Source: Tragulus kanchil (taxonomy: Eukaryota; Chordata; Mammalia; Artiodactyla; Tragulidae). From it: a stretch of DNA of 64,000 bases. The stretch is from the NCBI GenBank assembly GCA_022376925.1, contig JAIOJX010000001.1, positions 37,790,170 to 37,854,169 on the forward strand. The letters are read 5' to 3'. This document shows, in pieces, positions 12,121 to 23,463 of the stretch (the stretch's first letter is position 1; the number at the start of each line of letters is the position of its first letter). Both the position numbers and the translations under genes were made by a program. The notes beneath the pieces were generated by a model, which was given only the letters and a program-made list of their open reading frames with translations, searched no databases and had not been told where the DNA came from.

Positions 12121-12535
12121 GCAACATGACGGTGCCTCCGATCTTGCTGCCGAGAACCCCGTGGTGGACCCGTCGCACAGCAAGGCCTATTACACCAGTC
12201 CGGTCCCTGTGGAACCTGGCCTCTCCCAAGCAGGACCGCACGGCCCAGTGCGCGGCCTTCAGGAGCGGCCTGCACTCCCAGGACGCCATGCTGTGCTCCT
12301 CACCCTCAGCCATACTCCTGGGCAGCAGGAGGTGCTGCTATACGTTAGGGAGGGCCCTGGGGTAGGTCAGGAGTGGGCAAAGAGACCAGATAATTGGCTG
12401 AAGGTCAGCAAAGACCCAGAAGAACTGAACCACAGACACGACTTAACCTCCTCCTTACAGCACTCCTCCTCACTAGGCGAGATGCTCACACCCTTTCTCT
12501 CCAGGTGTGCATCTCTGCCTTGCTTCCATCTTAAC
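12121..12535 (-). promoter_or_regulatory. CpG-rich promoter-like segment, unit A
   Basis: This GC-rich, CpG-containing block starts GCAACATGACGGTGCCTCC on the plus strand. It recurs at 13205, 21433 and, shorter, 23464. Long frames through it on both strands are GC-driven and match no family I know. Its position upstream (minus strand) of each TATA-like site suggests a promoter or CpG island. Confidence 0.5.
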
Positions 12536-13204
12536 TAACACAGATTCTCCATGTGCTCTTCCACTTGTTGCTGTGTTCTATTAAAACGTCGAACCAGCTT
12601 TTTTTTTTTTTTCTTTTGCCTCTGGAATAAATGCATTTTTCACAGGGGGACAAAGATCGAGGGAAAAATAAAAATCCACAAAGGTACGGGACACATTATA
12701 TTCTCCCAGAAAGCCCTGAGGATTAAGCGTGCTGACTGCCTGCATCATCCTAGGAACGCTGGCTGAAAATCAAGCCACTGTATAGGCTTCGCGAATATAA
12801 CTGGGACTTGCTGAAAGATGGGTGTGGCCAGAAGCTGCCTGTCATGTGGACACAGAGACCAGCGCCTTTTTATTTTGTAGACAGCAATCAAGAAGACACT
12901 GATGAGGCAGTGGCCTGGGTGTTAGAAACTCCATCAGCGACTAACACAAACTTCTTCAGGAGTCTGATGCTTGAAACAGAGCATTCCAACACTTCCTTTT
13001 CTACGTACATTTGGGTTTAAGGCAGAAAAAGGAAAACTAACAAATAAACAGGTTAATAGGCTACGTGACTCAAAATGTGGACACCCGAAAATACTTTACA
13101 GTTACTTTGTCCTCATCCTCTGTGAAAGACTCAATGAAAACTGCATTATCTGGAATTGAAGAAGAATTTATCCGCAGCCCTCGGAGTCCCACTGACCAGA
13201 GAAG

Positions 13205-13605
13205 GCAACATGACGGTGCCTCCGATCTTGCTGCCGAGAACCCCGTGGTGGACCCGTCACACGGCAAGGCGACTACACTGGCCCGGTCCCTGTGGAACCT
13301 GGCCTCTCCCAAGCAGGACCGGACGGCCCAGTGCGCGGCCTTCAGGAGCGGCCTGCACTCCCAGGACGCCATGCTGTGCTCCCCACCCTCAGCCATACTC
13401 CTGGGCAGCAGGAGTTGCTGCTGTACGTTAGGGAGGGCCCTGGGGTAGGTCAGGAGTGGGCAAAGAGACCAGATAATTGGCTGAAGGTCAGCAAAGACCC
13501 AGAAGAACTGAACCACAGACACGACTTAACCTCCTCCTTACAGCACTCCTCCTCGCTCACACCCTTTCTCTCCAGGCGTGCATCTCTGCCTTGCTTCCAT
13601 CTTAA
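13205..13605 (-). promoter_or_regulatory. CpG-rich promoter-like segment, unit B
   Basis: It is a near-identical copy of 12121-12535 at an offset of 1084. Between the two copies lie the AT-rich unit body (12540-13070) and an unrelated spacer of about 135 bases (13070-13204). Confidence 0.5.
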
Positions 13606-14446
13606 CTAACACAGATTGTCCATGTGCTCTTCCACTTGTTGCTGTGTTCTATTAAACGTCGAACCGGCTATTTTTTTTTTTCTTTTGCCTCTGGAATAAA
13701 TGCATTTTTCACAGGGGGACAAAGATCGAGGGAAAAATAAAAATCCACAAATGTACGGGACACATTATATTCTCCCAGAAAGCCCTGAGGATTAAGCGTG
13801 CTGACTGCCTGCATCATCCTAGGAACGCTGGCTGAAAATCAAGCCACTGTATAGGCTTCGCGAATATAACTGGGACTTGCTGAAAGATGGGTGTGGCCAG
13901 AAGCTGCCTACCATGTGGGCACAGAGACCAGCGCCTTTTTATTTTGCAGACAGGAATCAAGAAGACACAGATGAGGCAGTGGCCTGGGTGTTAGAAACTC
14001 CATCAGCGACTAACACAAACTTCTTCAGGAGTCTGATGCTTGAAACAGAGCATTCCAACACTTCCTTTTCTACGTACATTTGGGTTTAAGGCAGAAAAAG
14101 GAAAACTAACAAATAAACAGGTTAATAGGCTACGTGACTCCAATAAAGGTATGACTTCGAATCTCAAAAGGTCCACAATGCTCTCAGGTAAACTTAGGTT
14201 TAACATTTAACAGTTAACATTTTCCTCATCTCTCATTTTTCTTACTGCTTTGCCTCTCACGCCTCCTTATTCAATTTCCTAACCTCATCCTCCCTCTGAT
14301 TCTCACAAATTCTCACTGACCTCTAATGCTCTCCTCGCCTCCCCTTCAGCCTCTGATAGGGTATCAAGGACATATAAGAAAGCCCCACATTTGACATTAG
14401 ACACAACATCTGTTAAAACTTTGCTTCAATGAAAGCAAACACTTAC

Positions 14447-14590
14447 TTGAAGTATCCCGTTTTGAAGCTGGTATCTCTTCAGTGAACATCATGTCATCGA
14501 CCTTTTCATCCTCAATTTCTTCTTGTTTTATCTGCCGTGGTTCTAACTCTTCTTCACATTTCACAAACACTTCCGCCATTTGGGAACTGT
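14447..14590 (-). CDS. ZNF280C-like: ZNF280-like N-terminal coding exon, copy B
   Basis: On the minus strand, an acceptor (AAATTAG) precedes 14590 and a donor (GTAAGTG) follows 14447, giving a 144-nt exon. The ATG at 14579 opens MAEVFVKCEEELEPRQIKQ, continues through EKVDDMMFTEEIPASK and ends RDTSS plus one base. This aligns with the conserved acidic start of ZNF280C/D (MAEL, CEEEELEPW, EI.SSKP). An in-frame methionine upstream of the acceptor lies in intron and is not the start. No following exon on this strand is visible before the next unit. It is intact, but the gene it splices to is not seen. Confidence 0.75.
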
Positions 14591-15494
14591 CTAATTTACG
14601 AAAAAAGAGAGTCAAACTTATTTTCCTCAGTAGTGTTTCCTAATCCATAGTATGATAGTTAAGATGCACTTTGATAGTCCTAATAGCAAGTATTGAACTG
14701 ATATTTGCAAGTCAGAAATGGTAAGAAACATATGACACTGAGAACTCCATCTCTAAGGTCTCAGCTAGCAAAAGTAAGCTAGCCAGAATGATAATGGATG
14801 ACAGCAGCTATTTAGTGGCTAATGAATTTTAGGACCAATCATATCCAATCAAAGTCAGTTTCAACTGCATTGCTAGAGTATGATTATATCCACGGGAAGA
14901 CTTGTACCTTACTTTTACCTGAAAAAAATAAAACCCACCAATCCTGTATTATAATAATAAAAGGGAGATAAACTGAGGATAACAAGCAACAAGTAGGCGG
15001 TCTGCCCGGGGAGGGAGGTGGCTGGAAAAAAAAAAAAAGAAGCAACAATAAGAGATATACTAGGAAAACAGAACCGGCTTCAGGGACAGTAGGCACAGGA
15101 CAAGGCAGGGATGAAGTCCTGGAACAGAAGTGTGATACTTGAGTGAGGCTACGTCCATCCCAAAGCAGACCAAGCCTTTCTCTCCTGTACAAACGAGGTA
15201 AAGAACACACTTGTAAGTAGTACTCATATAACAATTACTCATTTCATGACTAACGTCTCATGTAATATTCTTAGCTGACATTTGTATAACCTCATCACGT
15301 TTTCATTCTCCACTTTATTCAATTTCCTAACCTCATCCTCCCTCTGATTCTCACAAATTCTCACTGACCTCTAATGCTCTCCTCGCCTCCCCTTCAGACT
15401 CTGATAGGGTATCAAGGACATATAAGAAAGCCCCACATTTGACATTAGACACATCATCTGTTAAAACTTTGCTTCAATGAAAGCAAACACTTAC

Positions 15495-15638
15495 TTGAAG
15501 TATCCCGTTTTGAAGCTGGTATCTCTTCAGTGAACATCATGTCATCGACCTTTTCATCCTCAATTTCTTCTTGTTTTATCTGCCGTGGTTCTAACTCTTC
15601 TTCACATTTCACAAACACTTCCGCCATTTGGGAACTGT
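15495..15638 (-). CDS. ZNF280C-like: ZNF280-like N-terminal coding exon, copy C
   Basis: It has the same 144-nt exon structure, with donor GTAAGTG and acceptor AAATTAG, and the ATG at 15627. The encoded peptide is identical to copy B (EKVDDMMFTEEIPASK). Sequence quality collapses just above 15705, so the upstream promoter part of this unit cannot be read reliably. The B to C distance is only about 1.05 kb because 15214-15315 replaces the usual promoter part with an unrelated stretch. Confidence 0.75.
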
Positions 15639-15704
15639 CTAATTTACGAAAAAAGAGAGCCAAACTTATTTTCCTCAGTAGTGTTTCCTAATCCATAGTA
15701 TGAT

Positions 15705-17345
15705 AGTAAGATGCACTTTATAGCCTATGGTATTAACTGATTTTGCAAGTCAAAAGGAAGAAACATTGAACTGAATATCTAAGGTCAGTCAAAAGAGCTA
15801 CCAGAATGATAATGATGACACAGATTATGCTTGAATCTCTTAAGGTCCAATCTTCCAGTCAAAGTCAGTTCAATGCTTGCTAGATATGATTATATCACGG
15901 GAAGATTTATCCTTCACTTTTACCTAAATAAACTAAACCAGCCAATCCTGTATTATAATAATACACAGGGAGAAAACTGATCAAGAAAATAGCTCTCCCA
16001 AGGTGCTGGAAAAAAAAAACCAAGAAGCCTTAGGATATACTAGAAAACAGCCGGCTTCAGGACAGTAGGCACAGACAGGCTAGGGATGAAGTCTGGAACA
16101 AATGTGATATGATGAGGTGTCACCAAAGCCCAAGCCTTTCTTTGACACAGTAGAACACACTCTGGATACCGCCAGCACAAGGCATCACCAACACGACTTG
16201 AAGGCATAGCGCTCATTTAGAATACTGGCAGCCCCTGGCAGCAAACTCATCTCCCAGTGAAGACCAAAGCAATGAACCGACAGCCATATAAAGCACACTA
16301 ATACTAGGACGGACTAAACACTAACATAATACATTTTGAAGGCTACGTCAGGCCAATGTTATAAAAAGTAAGTCACGAAAAAGGTTAAAATCAGGTGAAA
16401 ATTAGCAAAGAATAAGGAATGACACAGTTAGGAAATTCCTCATATAGTGGAATTAAAAGACAATCTCCTACGCCTAATAGCAATTTAACTAGTTTTGAAG
16501 TCAGAAATTATAGAAACAAGACACGAATCTCAAAGGTACAATCTAAGGATTCAAGGACATAGCAGAAAGAAGGACTAGGCAATCATCAAGTGAAAATTTA
16601 GAATGAAAGCAGCTATCTAATGAAGCTATGAATTTTGAAGGATCCTCTATCACAACATCAAGAGACAGACCTCTGTAATGCAATTGCTGCGTAATCCACG
16701 TGAAGGAGACCTCTTACTCGGCAACGAAACATGCCGCCATGTTGGAACTGGCTTTCACAACAGGAGAAAACCTCAGTCGCTTCCTAATCAAGCTGCATCA
16801 GTAGATGCTGGTCCTAGCATACCATGGGAGCAGGAGTTCTGCATACGTAGAGCCTGGTAGTCAAGGAGTGGCATGAAGAGCAACTCAATTGGCTGAAGGT
16901 CAGCAAAGACCCAGAAGACTGAACCACAGACACGACTTAACCTCCTCCTTACAGCATCTCCTCCTACGGACTCACACCCTTTCTCTCCAGGGTGCATCTC
17001 TGCCTTGCTTCCATCTTAACTAACACAGATTTCCATGTGCTCTTCCACTTGTTGCTGTGTTCTATTAAACGTCGAACCAGCTTTTTTTTTTTTTCTTTTG
17101 CCACTGGAATAAATGCATTTTCACAGGGGACAAAGATCGAGGGAAAATAAAATCCACAAAGTACTGGACACATTATATTCTCCAAGAAAGCCCTGAGGAT
17201 TAAGTGCTGACTGCCTGCATCACTAGGAACGCTGGCTGAAAATCAAGCCACTGTAAGGCTCTGAAAAACGGGACTTGCTGAAAGATGGGTGTGGCCAGAA
17301 GCTGCCTCATGTGGACACAGAGACCAGCGCCTTTTATTTTCAGAC
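15705..17345. other. Array segment with dense small indels
   Basis: Aligned by eye to the clean units at 14640-15200 and 21430-22130, this stretch has a short deletion or substitution every few bases. It still follows the unit order: intron, TATA region near 16190, CpG block near 16720-16990, poly(T), and body. Homopolymer shortening and scattered single-base losses look like raw long-read sequence rather than evolution, because clean near-identical units lie on both sides. Coding content here should not be trusted. Confidence 0.7.
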
Positions 17346-17833
17346 AGAATCAAGAAGACACAGATGAGGCAGTGGCCTGGGTGTTAGAAACTCCATCAGC
17401 GACTAACACAAACTTCTTCAGGAGTCTGATGCTTGAAACAGAGCATTCCAACACTTCCTTTTCTACGTACATTTGGGTTTAAGGCAGAAAAAGGAAAACT
17501 AACAAATAAACAGGTTAATAGGCTACGTGACTCCAATAAAGGTATGACTTCGAATCTCAAAAGGTCCACAATGCTCTCAGGTAACCTTAACATTTAACAG
17601 TTAACATTTTCCTCATCTCTCATTTTTCTTACTGCTTTGCCTCTCACGCCTCCTTATTCAATTTCCTAACCTCATCCTCCCTCTGATTCTCACAAATTCT
17701 CACTGACCTCTAATGCTCTCCTCGCCTCCCCTTCAGCCTCTGATAGGGTATCAAGGACATATAAGAAAGCCCCACATTTGACATTAGACACAACATCTGT
17801 TAAAACTTTGCTTCAATGAAAAAAAGCACTTAC

Positions 17834-17977
17834 TTGAAGTATCCCGTTTTGAAGCTGGTATCTCTTCAATGAAGATGACGTCATCGACCTCTTCATCCTC
17901 AATTTCTTCTTGTTTTATCTGCCGTGGTTCTAACTCTTCTTCACATTTCACAAACACTTCCGCCATTTGGGAACTGT
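17834..17977 (-). CDS. ZNF280C-like: ZNF280-like N-terminal coding exon, copy D
   Basis: The ATG is at 17966. Splice donor and acceptor are as in the other copies. The acidic stretch differs: EEVDDVIFIEEIPASK in place of EKVDDMMFTEEIPASK. The start (MAEVFVKCEEELEPRQIKQ) and the exit (RDTSS plus one base) are conserved. A TATA-like site and donor at 18624-18678 would give it a 5' UTR exon and an intron of about 0.65 kb. Confidence 0.75.
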
Positions 17978-18623
17978 CTAATTTACGAAAAAAGAGAGCC
18001 AAACTTATTTTCCTCAGTAGTGTTTCCTAATCCATAGTATGATAGTTAAGATGCACTTTGATAGTCCTAATAGCAAGTATTGAACTGATATTTGCAAGTC
18101 AGAAATGGTAAGAAACATATGACCCTGAGAACTCCATCTCTAAGGTCTCAGCTAGCAAAAGTAAGCTAGCCAGAATGATAATGGATGACAGCAGCTATCT
18201 AGTGGCTAATGAATTTTAGGACCAATCATATCCAATCAAAGTCAGTTTCAACTGCATTGCTAGAGTATGATTATATCCACGGGAAGACTTGTACCTTACT
18301 TTTACCTGAAAAAAATAAAACCCACCAATCCTGTATTATAATAATAAAAGGGAGATAAACTGAGGATAACAAGCAACAAGTAGGCGGTCTGCCCGGGGAG
18401 GGAGGTGGCTGGAAAAAAAAAAAAAAAGAAGCAACAATAACAGATATACTAGGAAAACAGAACCGGCTTCAGGAACAGTAGGCACAGGACAAGGCAGGGA
18501 TGAAGTCCTGGAACAGAAGTGTGATACTTGAGTGAGGCTTCGTCCATCCCAAAGCAGACCAAGCCTTTCTCTCCAGTACAAACGAAGTAAAGAACACACT
18601 CTGGATACCGCCAGCCTACAAGC

Positions 18624-18678
18624 GCTCACCAATCCCACAGAGCTTCCAGAAGGCACTTTAGCGGCTCATTCTTAAATA
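18624..18678 (-). promoter_or_regulatory. Putative TATA site and 5' UTR exon, unit D
   Basis: On the minus strand, TATTTAAG (18671-18678) is followed by a candidate short exon ending at a GTGAGC donor (18624-18629). The arrangement is identical in units A and F. Transcription start is inferred. Confidence 0.35.
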
Positions 18679-18944
18679 CGGACAGACACCCTGGCAGCAA
18701 AAACGATGACAATCTCCAATGTGAAAGACCAAAGCAATAAAGGAGACCGACAGCCATATAAAGCACAGATAATATTGAGGACGGGAAAAACACTAGAGTA
18801 TAATTAGCATTTTTAAAAGTTATGTCAGGAATGTTATAAAAAGTAAAAGTCACAAAGCAAAAAGCTTAAAATCAAAAGAGTGAAAAGTCAGCAAAGAAAA
18901 GGAAAGTGACACAGTTGAGGAAATATCCCATAAGTGGAATTAAA

Positions 18945-21430
18945 AGACAAAATCAACCTACGTAAGTATGGAAGACAAGTGCAATCATAAAGACACTACG
19001 TAGGAAGTGCCGAAGGAATGCAGAAACGACAGGGAATAATCAAAGGAAAATACTTCAAGGAAAAAGTCGATAGCCTCTGAAACAGAGCATAACACTGTCA
19101 GATTGAGATGTACCATTCTGGAGTTAAGGCAGACCATCAAGGAAAACTACGAATGAAAGAGTTAAACTGCTAGTACTGCCATTAAAGTTATGCCAACTTC
19201 GAATCATGAAAAGGTCTCACACAGTGCCTCCGATCAGTGCTGCCGGGGAACCCTGTAGGTGGACCCGTCGTAAGCGACCTACATCTCTCCAGGTCCTGTG
19301 AACCTGGCCTCTCCACAGCAGGACCTTACACCATCCGCCTTCAGGACGCCTCACTCCCAGGCCCATCTGTCTCCCACCCTAGCATCTCCTGACACAGATG
19401 TCTGCTGCTCTTCGGGGCCTCTGTGGGTATCAAGTGACAATAGAAAGCCCCACGATAATTGCATAAGGCACAAAGATCAGTAAAACTGACCAAGAACGAC
19501 TAACACTCTACTTGACAGCACTCTCTTCCTCGAAGCCTGTATCTCTCAGTGTGCATTCTGCCTTGCTTCATCCTAACACAGTTTCTCATGTGCTTTTCAC
19601 TGCTTGCTGTGTTCTATAACTCACTTCACATTTCACAAACACTTCGCCATTTGGAACATGCAATTTCACAGGGGACAAAGAGAGTGGCAAATTTAAAATC
19701 CATCAGGTACTGGACACATAATTCTCAGAGCCCTGATGTTAAGATGCGACTTGCATATCCTAGAACGTGGCTGATAATTCAAGTCATGTATGGTTAAGAA
19801 ATAATGGACACTGAAAATAGGTTCCAAAGTGCTCAGTGGCACAAGTAACCCTTTATTTGCCAGAATGCATCAAGAAGACACATGCTAGCTAGTGGCCATG
19901 GGTTTAGGAAACTCATCATCCTAATCAAACTCATTTCAGACTGCATTGCTTGAGCATGATTCATTCCAACACTTCCTTTCTATTACTGGAACAAAATAAA
20001 ACCTCACCAATACCGGTATTAATAGGAGTATCAATAAGGACAATCCAAAAGGTCCAAACTCTCAGGTAACCTTAGGACATAGGACAGTTAAATTTTCCTG
20101 GCAACATTCTTATGCTTTGAGCCCTTATTCAATGTAACTCATCGCCCCATCCCAAATTCTCATGACCTCAATGCTTCTCTCCTGTACAGCTCGTGGTATC
20201 AAGGACACATACAGAAACCCCACATTTGACAAGGCCAACCTGTTAAATTTCTTCAAGAAAGCAAACCAGAAGTACTTTTAGCTGGTATTCTTCAAGTGAA
20301 CGGATCATGATCACCCTTCAGCAATTTCTATTGATTTATCTGCCATGTCAGACCATTCTTAATTACAAGACACTTCGACGCCATTTGAAGAACGTCTAAT
20401 ACGAAAAAAGACAGCCAGAATATAATCTCAGCAGTTTTCTAATAAGTATGATGTTAGGCAATTTATATCCAATAAAGTATTAACTGTCATTGCAAGTCAG
20501 AAATGGTAAGAAACATATGACCTGAAACTATTCTAGCTAAGAAAAGTAAAGCTACCATTGAATGATAATATACCATAAGTGGAATAAAGGACAAAATCAT
20601 ACCAATAAGCAGTTAACTGATGGAAGACAAGTTTTCCACGGAAGATGCCATTTACAAAGGATAAAACTCACTGTAATGAATAGTAAACTGAGGATGCAAA
20701 AGCAGACAAGTCGCGATATACAAAAGGAAAAACAAGGAACCGCTCAGCTACAAGGACAAAATGTCCACAGAGTTGAGAGGACTTCGTCATCCCAAAGCAG
20801 ACCAAGCACTGACTCTCCTGTAACAAACGTGGTAAAGAACACACTCTGGATACCGACAGCTAAACCTCACCTCGGCCACAGAGAGAAAGGCACTTGTAGT
20901 CGGCTCATTCTTAAATAGGACAGAACCCTGTGGAAAAACGATACAATCTCCCTGTGAAAACCAAAGCAAAAGGAGACCGACAGCCAGTAAACAGCACAGA
21001 TAATACAGGACGGTGAAAAACACTAGCTTAATTAGCCATACTCCTAAGGTATGCAGGAATGTTATAAAGTAAAAGTCCACAAAGAAAAGGTAAAATCAAG
21101 AGTGAAGAATTCAGCAAAGAGAAGGAAAGTGACAAGGTTCAGGAAATACCCAGAAGACTGAATTCAAAGACAAAATCTCCTACGCTTAGAGACAATCCTC
21201 CTCGCTGCACAACCATTTCAAAGGTACAACTCTACGTAATGGCAGTCCGAAAGGAATGCTAGATAAGGACAGGATATCTCAATGGACAAATACAAGAAGA
21301 AACTTGTTCTGTTAAATCATTGAGAAAACGTCTAGAAACCATCTGGAAAATTCTGTCATGAATGTGAAATGCAGTTTTTCATCAAGACAGAAGTCGAAGG
21401 AAATCCCAACTCGGACAGAGAGAAAGGCGA
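18945..21430. other. Second array segment with dense small indels
   Basis: This is a complete unit (body, ATG-exon region, intron, TATA region near 20915, upstream part) in scrambled-looking form. It has the same kind of dense indels as 15705-17345. Clean sequence resumes abruptly near 21430 at the CpG block. It is probably gap-filled from uncorrected reads, so unit number and content here are uncertain. Confidence 0.7.
20270..20397 (-). pseudogene. Degraded copy of the N-terminal exon, copy E
   Basis: Fragments of the exon are recognisable on the minus strand (GATAAATCA for the QIK region, GCGTCGAAGTG near the start), but frameshifts occur every few codons. It lies in a low-quality stretch, so decay versus sequencing error cannot be told apart. 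Confidence 0.5.
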
Positions 21431-21432
21431 CA

Positions 21433-21838
21433 CGACAGTGCCTCCGATCTTGCTGCCGAGAACCCCGTGGTGGACCCGTCACACGGCAAGGCGACTACAC
21501 TGGCCCGGTCCCTGTGGAACCTGGCCTCTCCCAAGCAGGACCGGACAGCCCAGTGCGCGGCCTTCAGGAGCGGCCTGCACTCCCAGGACGCCATGCTGTG
21601 CTCCCCACCCTCAGCCATACTCCTGGGCAGCAGGAGTTGCTGCTATACGTTAGGGAGGGCCCTGGGGTAGGTCAGGAGTGGGCAAAGAGACCAGATAATT
21701 GGCTGAAGGTCAGCAAAGACCCAGAAGAACTGAACCACAGACACGACTTAACCTCCTCCTTACAGCACTCCTCCTCGCTCACACCCTTTCTCTCCAGGCG
21801 TGCATCTCTGCCTTGCTTCCATCTTAACTAACACAGAT
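21433..21838 (-). promoter_or_regulatory. CpG-rich promoter-like segment, unit E/F
   Basis: It is a clean copy of the 13205-13605 block and begins abruptly at the end of the low-quality stretch. On the minus strand it lies upstream of the degraded copy E. Confidence 0.5.
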
Positions 21839-22669
21839 TGTCCATGTGCTCTTCCACTTGTTGCTGTGTTCTATTAAAACGTCGAACCAGCTTTTCTTTT
21901 TTTTCTTTTGCCTCTGGAATAAATGCATTTTTCACAGGGGGACAAAGATCGAGGGAAAAATAAAAATCCACAAAGGTACTGGACACATTATATTCTCCCA
22001 GAAAGCCCTGAGGATTAAGTGTGCTGACTGCCTGCATCATCCTAGGAACGCTGGCTGAAAATCAAGCCACTGTATAGGCTTCGCGAATATAACTGGGACT
22101 TGCTGAAAGATGGGTGTGGCCAGAAGCTGCCTACCATGTGGGTACAGAGACCAGCGCCTTTTTATTTTGTAGACAGCAATCAAGAAGACACTGATGAGGC
22201 AGTGGCCTGGGTGTTAGAAACTCCATCAGCGACTAACACAAACTTCTTCAGGAGTCTGATGCTTGAAACAGAGCATTCCAACACTTCCTTTTCTACGTAC
22301 ATTTGGGTTTAAGGCAGAAAAAGGAAAACTAACAAATAAACAGGTTAATAGGCTACGTGACTCCAATAAAGGTATGACTTCGAATCTCAAAAGGTCCACA
22401 ATGCTCTCAGGTAACCTTAAGCTTTAGGTACCTCAGTTAACATTTTCCTCATCTCTCATTTTTCTTACCTCTTTGCCTCTCACGCCTCCTTATTCAATTT
22501 CCTAACCTCATCCTCCCTCTGATTCTCACAAATTCTCACTGACCTCTAATGCTCTCCTCGCCTCCCCTTCAGACTCTGATAGGGTATCAAGGACATATAA
22601 GAAAGCCCCACATTTGACATTAGACACATCATCTGTTAAAACTTTGCTTCAATGAAAGCAAACACTTAC

Positions 22670-22813
22670 TTGAAGTATCCCGTTTTGAAGCTGGTTTCTC
22701 TTCAAGGTAGATCACATCATCGACATTTTCATCCTCAATTTCTTCTTGTTTTATCTGCCGTGGTTCTAACTCTTCTTCACATTTCACAAACACTTCCGCC
22801 ATTTGGGAAGTGT
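22670..22813 (-). CDS. ZNF280C-like: ZNF280-like N-terminal coding exon, copy F
   Basis: This is the outermost copy and the one nearest the unique promoter at 23.46-24.17 kb. The ATG is at 22802. It encodes MAEVFVKCEEELEPRQIKQ and then ENVDDVIYLEEKPASK, the most distinct of the four readable variants. The exon is 144 nt with intact GTAAGTG donor and AAATTAG acceptor. A TATA-like site at 23448-23455 and donor at 23401-23406 would give a 5' UTR exon and an intron of about 0.59 kb. If contig 2 were reversed, this exon would be the farthest upstream cassette of the gene on contig 3. Confidence 0.75.
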
Positions 22814-23400
22814 CTAATTTACGAAAAAAGAGAGTCAAACTTATTTTCCTCAGTAGTGTTTCCTAATCCATAGTATGATAGTTAAGATGCACTTTGATAG
22901 TCCTAATAGCAAGTATTGAACTGATATTTGCAAGTCAGAAATGGTAAGAAACATATGACACTGAGAACTCCATCTCTAAGGTCTCAGCTAGCAAAAGTAA
23001 GCTAGCCAGAATGATAATGGATGACAGCAGCTATTTAGTGGCTAATGAATTTTAGGACCAATCATATCCAATCAAAGTCAGTTTCAACTGCATTGCTAGA
23101 GTATGATTATATCCACGGGAAGACTTGTACCTTACTTTTACCTGAAAAAAATAAAACCCTCCAATCCTGTATATAATAAAGAAGGGAGATAAACTGAGGA
23201 CAACAAGCAACAAGTAAGAGATATACGAGGAAAACAGAACCGGCTTCAGGGACAGTAGGCACAGGACAAGGCAGGGATGAAGTCCTGGAACAGAAGTGTG
23301 ATACTTGAGTGAGGCTTCGTCCATCCCAAAGCAGACCAAGCCTTTCTCTCCTGTACAAACGAGGTAAAGAACACACTCTGGATACCGCCAGCCTACAAGC

Positions 23401-23455
23401 GCTCACCAATCCCACAGAGCTTCCAGAAGGCACTTTAGCGGCTCATTCTTAAATA
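23401..23455 (-). promoter_or_regulatory. Putative TATA site and 5' UTR exon, unit F
   Basis: TATTTAAG (minus; 23448-23455) is followed by a short exon ending at GATTG|GTGAGC (intron from 23406). Here the CpG block directly abuts the TATA site, without the ~0.5-kb spacer of the internal units. Confidence 0.4.
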
Positions 23456-23463
23456 TGGACACA

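Larger units (their letters stand above)
10871..23463 (-). repeat. Tandem array of ~2.4-kb ZNF280-like 5' units
   Basis: On the minus strand each full unit has four parts in order. First comes a GC-rich CpG segment, then a TATA-like CTTAAATA (plus-strand reading) with a short exon ending at a GTGAGC donor. Next is an intron of about 0.6 kb, then a 144-nt exon with the ATG. ATG exons lie at 14447, 15495, 17834, about 20270 (degraded) and 22670. From 15495 on they are spaced about 2.33, 2.45 and 2.39 kb apart. CpG segments lie at 12121, 13205, about 16720, about 19215, 21433 and 23464. The 14447 and 15495 exons are only 1.05 kb apart because the unit between them lacks the promoter part. The CpG segments at 12121 and 13205 lack an ATG exon between them. 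Copies are nearly identical where sequence quality is good. Confidence 0.85.

Noticed and set aside
12808..13020. Recurrent ~70-residue plus-strand frame in each array unit (also at 13877, 17285, 22100)
   Set aside because: Repeated only because the units are repeated. It has no splice context or family signature and lies antisense to the array's gene direction.
10871..23463. CRISPR-like or prokaryotic defence array
   Set aside because: The units are 2.4 kb with introns, SINE-rich surroundings and eukaryotic splice sites. This is mammalian DNA.
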